Below the pieces are notes generated by a model. It was not told the DNA's origin and made no database searches. It saw only the letters and a list, made by a program, of their open reading frames with translations. Shown here piece by piece: positions 57,784-64,000 of a DNA stretch of 64,000 bases. Each line of letters starts with the position of its first letter. Positions within the stretch are counted from its first letter, which is position 1. Origin of the DNA: Aureimonas phyllosphaerae (GTDB taxonomy: Bacteria; Pseudomonadota; Alphaproteobacteria; Rhizobiales; Rhizobiaceae); contig NZ_FOOA01000020.1 in NCBI RefSeq assembly GCF_900113065.1, positions 1 to 64,000 of the forward strand, given 5' to 3'. Made by a program: the position numbers and the translations under genes.

Positions 57784-60011
57784 GCGGGATCCGCCGGGGC
57801 CAGATGCCAGTCGAGCCGGGCGCCGGCCTCGACCCCCCCGAGATCGGCGACGTGGTGGCCATCCTCGAGCCGCGTCGTCGTCGCCACTCCGTGAAGGCGC
57901 ACGGCGACCAGCCGGCGGGACGCCTCGGGGCCCAACCGGAACGCGAACGCATCGCCCCCCTCGGCGAAGGTCACCGAGACGAGGAACGGGTCCACCCTGA
58001 TCCTGCGCAGGCGTCCGCGATAGGAGGTCTCGAAGATCGCTCGGCCATCGGCCCCCAGAAGCCGCATCTGCCCGTCCTCGACCGCGACGCTCACGGGGCC
58101 CGCCGGGCTCATGATCGGACCGAGGCGCACGGGCTGCCCGTCGTTGACGAGCTCCCACCCGCCCCACGGACCGATGTCCATGATGTCGCCGACGGCCATC
58201 AGCGGCAGCATGGCGCCCCAGGTGTAGAAAGGGTCGTTGCCGGGGCGTTCGTCGATCCGGCCCGTATCGCCGTCGTAGTTCTCGCCGCACCAGCGGTGCG
58301 ACGCCCAGGATTCCTCGAACATCGCGAAACTGCGCGCGACGAGGCTCGAGGCCTGCGCGTCGAGCCGGTAGCGCCGCAGGCCCTGCCAGACGAGCCAGTT
58401 GACGTTGGGCCAGATGCGGCCGCGCCAGTAGATCTGCTCGGCATAGGCGGGGTCGTCGCGCGAGACGTTGGGCAGCGGGTAGCGGCCGCCGAACATGGCG
58501 GGATCGTCGAGATGGGTCAGAAGCCGCCGGACCTGCGCGTCGTCGGCGGCTCCGCACAGGAGCGGGAAGAAGCTCGTCGGCGAGACGCTGCGCACGAAGC
58601 CGCCGTCGCGCTGGCGGTTGGCGAAGAGGCCGCGCGCCTCGTCCCAGAGCTCCCGGCGAATCAACTCGCGCGTCTCGTCGGCGAGCGATGCGAATTGTTC
58701 GGCCTCATCTCGCCGGCCGATCTCGGCGGCGATCAGCGCCAGCATCTCGGCGTCGAGCGCCAGCGCCGAGTTGAGGCCGACGTCGAGCGTCGAGAGGGTG
58801 CGGGTCGCCGGATCGTAGCGCGCCTCGTCGTGCGTCGGCGAATTGTCCATGCCGGTTTCGTTGCGCGCACCGAAGGCCGTGCCGCGATACATCGCGTCGC
58901 CGACGTCCGACGTGCCGCAGGACACGAGGCCGCGACCATCCGGATCGCGGTTCGCACGCCACCAGAGCTGGTTGCGCGCCAGCGCGTCGAAGACATCGGA
59001 CAGGAACGCGCGGTCGCCCGTGCGCTGGAAGATCATCCAGGCGACGAAGGCGCCGTGGGGCGCCTGCGTGCGATCGACCCAGGCGTCCTTCGGGTTGACG
59101 AGGCAGGCGATGTTGCCCTGCGGCGTCGCGCTTCCCATCGCCACGTCGAAGTTGCGCCGCGCGAGCGCCGGATCGAGCAGTCCGGCCATCAGCGCGGCGA
59201 AGCACTGGTCGTTGTACCAGACCGCATCGCCCAGCCCCCAGATCCGGCTGGCGGTCGTGGTGGGACGCCGGTTCAGCCGATCGTAGACGGTGTTCCAGCC
59301 GATCACGTCGCGCACGGCGTCGAGCGCACCGGCATGGCGGCCGGCGTGGAGTGTCGGGGCATTCGGGATGTCGCCGGCGAGCGCCGCACATGCCTTGGCG
59401 ACGGCCAGATCGCGCGTGTCGGCGACCGCGGCAGCGAACGCCAGGCGCGGGGTCATCTCGAGATTGAAGCGGAGCGCCATCAGCGGGGCGGCGTCGGCGC
59501 GCGTCGATTTGTCGAAGTAGCCGTTCTGGTCGAAATCCTCGACCAGCGCCGCGAAGGACTCGTGGCCGGTTGCGAGCGCCGGGATGTCGTCGGCGGCGAA
59601 GGCGACGAAGCGGAAATCCACCTCCACAACCGCGACGCCCGTGCGCGGGTCGTAGTGCACCGTGCTGCCATCCTCGGCCGAGATGCCGAACGTGACCCAG
59701 TAGCGCAGGCCCCATTCGCCGGCCTCTAGCGTCTCGAAGCGGCCGCGCAGGACGAACGGATCGGGCTTGTGGGTGCAGAAGGCGACGCGGGTGTCGGCAA
59801 AGTGCGTCTCGTAGGCGACCGTCTCGCCGCGCAGACCGTGCGCTCCGAATTGGATCTCGTCGGGCGCGCGGATCGCAGTCGCATGGCCCGCCTTGGCGGA
59901 ATAGAGGACGGGCGCGATGCGCACGCCGAGCGGCAGGAAGGTGAACTCGCCGGGGCGCTCGGACCATGTGTTCCAGGCGCTGTCGAGGGGGACGGACTTG
60001 TCGAGAAACAT
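57780..60011 (-). CDS. MGH1/GH63-like glycoside hydrolase ((alpha/alpha)6 barrel)
   Basis: A 743-residue protein: an N-terminal beta domain (about 1-220, FTFLPLGVRIAPVLYSAKAG), a helical-toroid catalytic domain (about 240-620) with RIWGLGDAVWYNDQCFAALM, AWVDRTQAPHGAFVAWMIF, GTSDVGDAMYRG, NETGMDNSPTHDEARYD and YWRGRIWPNVNWLVWQGLRR, and a C-terminal beta domain. This pattern fits MGH1-like and GH63 enzymes (mannosylglycerate hydrolase, alpha-glucosidase). The acidic residues in WVDRTQAPHG and in the late EENYDGDTG-like CGENYDGDTGRIDE are likely catalytic. No signal peptide is visible. It lies 25 bases after the NicB-like gene. Confidence 0.8.
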   Translation of the reverse strand: MFLDKSVPLDSAWNTWSERPGEFTFLPLGVRIAPVLYSAKAGHATAIRAPDEIQFGAHGLRGETVAYETHFADTRVAFCTHKPDPFVLRGRFETLEAGEWGLRYWVTFGISAEDGSTVHYDPRTGVAVVEVDFRFVAFAADDIPALATGHESFAALVEDFDQNGYFDKSTRADAAPLMALRFNLEMTPRLAFAAAVADTRDLAVAKACAALAGDIPNAPTLHAGRHAGALDAVRDVIGWNTVYDRLNRRPTTTASRIWGLGDAVWYNDQCFAALMAGLLDPALARRNFDVAMGSATPQGNIACLVNPKDAWVDRTQAPHGAFVAWMIFQRTGDRAFLSDVFDALARNQLWWRANRDPDGRGLVSCGTSDVGDAMYRGTAFGARNETGMDNSPTHDEARYDPATRTLSTLDVGLNSALALDAEMLALIAAEIGRRDEAEQFASLADETRELIRRELWDEARGLFANRQRDGGFVRSVSPTSFFPLLCGAADDAQVRRLLTHLDDPAMFGGRYPLPNVSRDDPAYAEQIYWRGRIWPNVNWLVWQGLRRYRLDAQASSLVARSFAMFEESWASHRWCGENYDGDTGRIDERPGNDPFYTWGAMLPLMAVGDIMDIGPWGGWELVNDGQPVRLGPIMSPAGPVSVAVEDGQMRLLGADGRAIFETSYRGRLRRIRVDPFLVSVTFAEGGDAFAFRLGPEASRRLVAVRLHGVATTTRLEDGHHVADLGGVEAGARLDWHLAPADPA

Positions 60012-60036
60012 GTGGGGGCGATCCGAACGCGTTCGA

Positions 60037-63000
60037 TCAGGAATGGGGCGCAGCGCGCGCCGCGCCTACCGCGCCGGACACATCCATCCAGGCCGGCTTG
60101 TCGGGCGCGAAGCGTGCGCGAAGATAGGCCATCAGGTCGGCGATCGCACGGTCGTCGAGCGCCGCGCCGAAGCCCGGCATCGGTTCGCCCGCCAGCCCCC
60201 GATGGGCGGGCACGCCCGACAGGACCGCCCGGATGGCGTTTCCGGGTCCGGCCGAATGCAGATTGACGTTGAGGGCGAGCGGCGCGGCGGGCTCGCCCGG
60301 CGCATGGCAGGTGGCGCACGCGCCCTCGAAGATGCGCGCGCCGGCGGGTGCCGCGACCGCGGCCGTGACGGCGGCGGCCTCGCTCGCCGCGATCGTTTGC
60401 TTCACCTGCGCCTGGGCCTCGCTTGAACGCGTCGGCGGTCCGCCCAGCGACGCGAGATAGGTCGCCATCGACTGGATGTCGGCGTCGGGCAGGTCGGCCA
60501 GCGAGGCGACCACATGGGCCATCGGACCCGCGGCGCTGCCGTGCTCGGCCGATCGGCCGTCGCGCAGGTAATCGTAGAGCGCTTCGCGCGTCCAGGCGAC
60601 GGGCGCCTCGCCGCCGCGCAAGGAGGGCGCGTGCCAGCCGTCGGCCTCGCCGCCGGCCAGATGCGCCTTGCCGCCGACCTCGCCGCCCAGCGCGTTGCGC
60701 GGGCTGTGACAGGCGCTGCAATGGCCGAGCCCTTCCACGAGCTCGGCGCCGCGGTTCCATTCGGCACCCTGAGCCGCATCCGTCGGTGCACCCGCTGCGG
60801 AGTGGAACAGCGCGTTCCATCCGGCCATGAGAGGACGGATGTTGAAGGGCGCGCGCAACGCGGTCGGTGGAGCCGTCGAGGCGACCGGCTCCTGGACCAT
60901 GAGATAGGCGTAGAGCGCCTGAAGGTCCGCTTCGCTCGCCTTGGCGAAGGACGTATAGGGGTGGGCGGGATAAAGGTGATGGCCGTCGCGCGAGACGCCC
61001 TGCCGCATCGCCCGCTCGAAGGCCGGATAGCTCCAGCCGCCGATGCCGGTCGTCTCGTCCGGGGTGATGTTGGTGGCATAGACCGTTCCGAACGGCGTCT
61101 CCAGCGCGCGTCCCCCCGCAAAGGCCTCGCCGCCGGTCCCCGCATGGCAGACGTTGCAGGCGCCGAGGGCGGCCGCCTGGCGCCCGCGCTCGATCGTCGC
61201 CGCCGAGAACACGTCGGGGCCGGGCTTCGGGACCGGGGCGATGGCGCCGGGGAAGGGAAGGATCGCCGCGCCGGCGGCGATCGAGCCAAAGAGCGCGCCC
61301 GCGATCGGCCAAGTCCAGCGCCGCCGTGCCCTGACCGGGGCCGTATCGGGCGGCGGCAGGGGATTGAGCGCGGTTCGCACGCGCTCTGGCGTCAGAGGCA
61401 ATTCGCGGAAGCGCACGCCCGTCGCATCGAACACGGCGTTGCAGATCGCCGCCGCGCTCGGCACGGAGGCGGATTCGCCGGCGCCGAGCGGCGGCTCGTC
61501 GGGGCGCGGCACCATCAGGACGTCGATGTCCGGCACGTCGGGAAACTGGAGGATGGGATAGGCGCCCCATTCGAGCGCGGCGACGCCCGTCTGCGAGAAG
61601 CGAACCTCCTCCTTGAGGACCCGGCTGGTCGACTGGATGACGTTGCCGTGGATCTGGTGGCGGACGCCGTCCGGATTGACCACCTGCCCAGTGTCTTGGC
61701 CGCAGACGACGCGGGTCACGGCGACCTCGCCGGTCGTGCGGTTGACCGCCACGTCCGCCACCCAGGCCGCCCAGGCCGCTGCGGTGCCGGGGAACTTGCC
61801 GTGGACATAGACGGCATAGGCGAAGCCCCGGCCGTAGAGGATGTCGCCCTCGCTCCCGTGCGTGAAGGGCTCGGTATGGGGCACCCAGTTCGCGCGCTCG
61901 GCCGTGGCGCGCACGAGGTCGATCGCGCGTGGATCGGTGAGGTAGCGTAAGCGGTACTCGACGGGATCCACCTTGGCGGCGGTCGCCAGTTCGTCGATGA
62001 AGGATTCGTGCGCGAAGGTGTTGGGCATCGCCGACACGCCCCGGAACCAGGACGCGCGCGCGATCGGCGGCATGTCGTGGACGGTCACGCGCAGGTTCGG
62101 GAAGGTGTAGGGTGGGATCGCGGTGCGATCGCCCATCTGCAGCGTGTCCGCCACCGGCGGGACCTTGCCGGTCAGGATGAGCGGCAGCGTCGGGGCGAGG
62201 TTCGAGGGGTAGCGCGTCTCGAAGTCGTAGAGGGCGGGGCCGCCTTCGAGGTCCAGCCCGCCGCGCACGTCCACGACCTGCGCGGCGCCCTTCGGCTCCC
62301 AGGCGTGCTCCTGCTCGCGCGTCAGCTGGACCCGGACGGGGCGCCCGACCGCGCGCGACAGGAGCGCGGCGTCCGCCGTCACGTCGTCGGCGCAGTTGCG
62401 GCCGTAGCAGCCGGCCGCCTCCAGTCGCTCCACGGTGATCCGGTCCTCGGCCATGTCGAGAAGGCGGGCGAGGTCGGCGCGCAGGGGAAAGGGGTTCTGC
62501 GTGCCGGACCAGACGGTCAGGCCATCGCCGCTCCAGTCGGCCACGGCGCAGGACGGGCCGATCGAGGCGTGCATCTGGTAGGGCCAGACATAGGTCCGCT
62601 CCAGAGTCGCTTCGGCCTCGAGGGCGCGCTCCACGTCGCCCCGGTCGGCAAGGCGCCGAGCCGTGGAGGGCTGGTCGCGCAGCGCCGCCTCGGGCCGGCC
62701 GAGATCGGCGATCTCGGGCGGCGTGCGCCAGCGCACCTTGAGCCGGCGCATCGCCTCGATCGCCTGCTCCTCGCGCTCGGCGACGACGCCGACGAAGTCG
62801 CCGACGACGACCAGCGCGACGAAGCCGGGAAGCGCGGAGACCGACGCCTCGTCGGCGTGGATGAGGCTGGCGCCGACGTGCGGGCCGCTGTCGAAGCCGA
62901 GATAGGGCGGGCGCACGACGCGGCCGTGCAGCATGTCGGGCACGCGCACGTCGTGGACATAAACGAAGGTGCCGGTCGCCTTGGCGGGAATGTCGGTGCG

Positions 63001-63531
63001 CGGCTGCGCGGTTCCGACGATGCGGTAGTCCTCGACCGACTTGAGCGGGGCGGCCGGGTCGATCGGAAGCCGCACGCCGTCCCCGGCGAGGAGGTCGGCA
63101 TAGGAGACGTAGGCGTTGCCGGGGTCGCGCGTGCCGACGATCCCATCCTCGACGGACAGGTCCTCGACGGGGTGGCCGAGGCGGATGGCGGCGCGCCCGA
63201 GGAGGTGGGCACGGGCAGTGGCCGCCGCGGCGCGCAGGGGCTCGGCCGTCACCTGGATCGTCTCGCTGGCGATCGTCGCGCCCTGATTCGGGCCGGTCGC
63301 GGTCGATCCCAGCACCATGGTGACGTCGGCAAAGGCCACATCGAGCTCGTCGGCGACGATCTGGGCCAGGGCGGTGCGGATGCCGGTGCCCAGATCCACA
63401 TGCCCGTTATAGGCCGTTACGCGCCCGTCCTCCCCGATCACGAGGAACAATTCGTCCGTGCCGTCTGCCCGTGCGCCCGGGCGCACCACCGAAAGGCCCT
63501 TCGGCACGTTCCTCTCCGTCGTCGACGTCAT
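60037..63531 (-). CDS. NicB-like molybdopterin dehydrogenase fused to three cytochrome c domains
   Basis: A 1164-residue fusion. Residues about 1-720 are the Moco-binding large subunit of the xanthine dehydrogenase family (YNGHVDLGTGIRTALAQIVA, GSTATGPNQGATIASETIQV, CYGRNCADDVTADAALLSRA, PPLGAGESASVPSAAAI). A membrane anchor follows (about 733-755, WTWPIAGALFGSIAAGAAIL), then three c-type haem motifs: CNVCH (near 791), CSACH (near 937) and CATCH (near 1071). The layout equals Pseudomonas NicB of nicotinate dehydrogenase, which sends electrons to the respiratory chain through its haems instead of an FAD subunit. The start overlaps the 2Fe-2S gene by 4 bases. Substrate is unknown; aldehydes and N-heterocycles are both used by relatives. 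Confidence 0.9.
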   Translation of the reverse strand: MTSTTERNVPKGLSVVRPGARADGTDELFLVIGEDGRVTAYNGHVDLGTGIRTALAQIVADELDVAFADVTMVLGSTATGPNQGATIASETIQVTAEPLRAAAATARAHLLGRAAIRLGHPVEDLSVEDGIVGTRDPGNAYVSYADLLAGDGVRLPIDPAAPLKSVEDYRIVGTAQPRTDIPAKATGTFVYVHDVRVPDMLHGRVVRPPYLGFDSGPHVGASLIHADEASVSALPGFVALVVVGDFVGVVAEREEQAIEAMRRLKVRWRTPPEIADLGRPEAALRDQPSTARRLADRGDVERALEAEATLERTYVWPYQMHASIGPSCAVADWSGDGLTVWSGTQNPFPLRADLARLLDMAEDRITVERLEAAGCYGRNCADDVTADAALLSRAVGRPVRVQLTREQEHAWEPKGAAQVVDVRGGLDLEGGPALYDFETRYPSNLAPTLPLILTGKVPPVADTLQMGDRTAIPPYTFPNLRVTVHDMPPIARASWFRGVSAMPNTFAHESFIDELATAAKVDPVEYRLRYLTDPRAIDLVRATAERANWVPHTEPFTHGSEGDILYGRGFAYAVYVHGKFPGTAAAWAAWVADVAVNRTTGEVAVTRVVCGQDTGQVVNPDGVRHQIHGNVIQSTSRVLKEEVRFSQTGVAALEWGAYPILQFPDVPDIDVLMVPRPDEPPLGAGESASVPSAAAICNAVFDATGVRFRELPLTPERVRTALNPLPPPDTAPVRARRRWTWPIAGALFGSIAAGAAILPFPGAIAPVPKPGPDVFSAATIERGRQAAALGACNVCHAGTGGEAFAGGRALETPFGTVYATNITPDETTGIGGWSYPAFERAMRQGVSRDGHHLYPAHPYTSFAKASEADLQALYAYLMVQEPVASTAPPTALRAPFNIRPLMAGWNALFHSAAGAPTDAAQGAEWNRGAELVEGLGHCSACHSPRNALGGEVGGKAHLAGGEADGWHAPSLRGGEAPVAWTREALYDYLRDGRSAEHGSAAGPMAHVVASLADLPDADIQSMATYLASLGGPPTRSSEAQAQVKQTIAASEAAAVTAAVAAPAGARIFEGACATCHAPGEPAAPLALNVNLHSAGPGNAIRAVLSGVPAHRGLAGEPMPGFGAALDDRAIADLMAYLRARFAPDKPAWMDVSGAVGAARAAPHS

Positions 63532-64000
63532 GATGCGGTCTCCGCGCTGGTCGATCGGGCCGCGGCGCGAACGGCCGCCAGGATCTCCATGTGCGTGCCG
63601 CAGCGGCACAGGTGATGGCGCAGCGCCTGGCGGATCGCCCCCTCGCTCGGGCTCGAGTCGCGCCGCAGGAGCGCGACGGTCGCGATGATCATGCCGTTCA
63701 GGCAGTAGCCGCACTGGGCGGCCTGGGCGGCGATGAAGGCGGCCTGGACCGGATGGGGCGCGGCCGCCGTCCCGAGACCCTCCAGCGTGGTGACGGCGCG
63801 CTCGTTGAGGTCGGCGAGGGGCAGGGTGCAGGACCGCACGGCACGGTCGCCGACCAGCACCGCGCAGGCGCCGCATTCGCCGAGGCCGCAGCCGTATTTC
63901 GGGCCATTGAGGGCGAGGTCGTTGCGCAGGATGTAGAGGAGGGGCGTGTCGGGCGCCGCGGTGACGCGGACGCTCTCGCCGTTAACGATCAGCTGGAAGG
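63528..64000 (-). CDS. (2Fe-2S)-binding small subunit (NicA-like), 5' part beyond the window
   Basis: The visible 157 codons lack only the first few residues. The frame enters the window as FQLIVNGESVRVTAAPDTPL and has all eight cluster ligands: KYGCGLGECGAC with a later SCTLP, and QCGYC with the C-terminal HLCRCGT. It is the electron-transfer partner of the cytochrome-fused molybdenum subunit, to which it is coupled by a 4-base overlap. Translation from the internal GTG near 63860 would destroy the first cluster, so that shorter reading is rejected. Confidence 0.92.
   Translation of the reverse strand, partial: FQLIVNGESVRVTAAPDTPLLYILRNDLALNGPKYGCGLGECGACAVLVGDRAVRSCTLPLADLNERAVTTLEGLGTAAAPHPVQAAFIAAQAAQCGYCLNGMIIATVALLRRDSSPSEGAIRQALRHHLCRCGTHMEILAAVRAAARSTSAETAS

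Noticed and set aside
55120-58557. A 1145-codon frame extending the GH106-like protein upstream.
   Set aside because: The first 258 codons lie over the end of the MGH1-like gene in another frame; the GTG at 57783 with 4-base overlap gives the normal N-terminus.
63528-63860. A 110-residue protein starting at an internal GTG as the full 2Fe-2S subunit.
   Set aside because: The frame continues to the window edge and upstream codons supply the first-cluster cysteines; the gene is simply cut by the edge.
1-64000. tRNA, rRNA, CRISPR arrays, insertion sequences and attachment sites.
   Set aside because: No clover-leaf-like gene, no regularly spaced repeats, no transposase or integrase and no terminal inverted repeats were found by reading both strands.

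Overview
The DNA is very GC-rich (about 70% by eye). Shadow reading frames are long, clusters are tightly packed and often overlap by ATGA or GTGA, and the gene families are typical of soil or plant-associated Alphaproteobacteria. The best guess is a member of the Hyphomicrobiales (Rhizobiales). I see no ribosomal, tRNA, replication or other housekeeping genes, no CRISPR array and no transposase. The window is a nutrient-scavenging catabolic region with at least four complete ABC importers.

Layout. (A) 1-14825, all minus strand: an AraC-type regulator, ATP-dependent hydantoinase/oxoprolinase HyuA-HyuB, a sugar-type ABC importer with a TorT-like binding protein, a three-subunit molybdenum hydroxylase, a PxpA/LamB-YcsF protein and the start of a class III aminotransferase. 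Together they read as uptake, hydroxylation, ring opening and transamination of an N-heterocycle or lactam. (B) 15252-21449: a polar amino-acid ABC importer followed by RidA, an IclR regulator and a class II aldolase, with a divergent D-threonine-aldolase-like enzyme. (C) 21515-24531: a divergent SDR/HxlR pair and a CPA1 Na+/H+ antiporter. (D) 24598-30337: an LsrB/RhaS-like sugar ABC importer with a PfkB kinase. (E) 30728-33294: a Tat-exported metallophosphoesterase, then a DapA-family protein without its Schiff-base lysine, coupled to a small Cys-rich protein. (F) 33473-37703: epimerase, tautomerase, LysR regulator and DHA2 exporter.

(G) 37763-41783: a LysR regulator divergent from a CitMHS carrier and a split AtuA pair, with a 20-bp perfect palindrome over the LysR start codon. 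(H) 41826-51343: an amino-acid ABC importer, a functional-looking DapA-family enzyme, a 969-residue single-chain fusion of the three HcnA/HcnB/HcnC-type dehydrogenase subunits, DUF3830, an atypical M20 protein and two divergent GntR/FCD regulators. Two near-identical 14-bp operator candidates flank the proximal regulator gene. This looks like an opine or D-imino-acid catabolic system. (I) 51586-55077: the 3' remnant of an amidase gene, an SDR lacking the usual catalytic residues, a DMT transporter with an AraC regulator, and a SnoaL-like protein. (J) 55120-64000: two glycoside hydrolase genes behind a NicAB-like molybdenum dehydrogenase whose large subunit carries three c-type haem motifs.

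The most interesting items are the three-in-one dehydrogenase fusion and its regulon, the lysine-less DapA protein, the lactam-type pathway at the left edge, and the pairing of glycoside hydrolases with a cytochrome-linked molybdoenzyme at the right edge. All functions are read from sequence motifs and context; no database search was possible.
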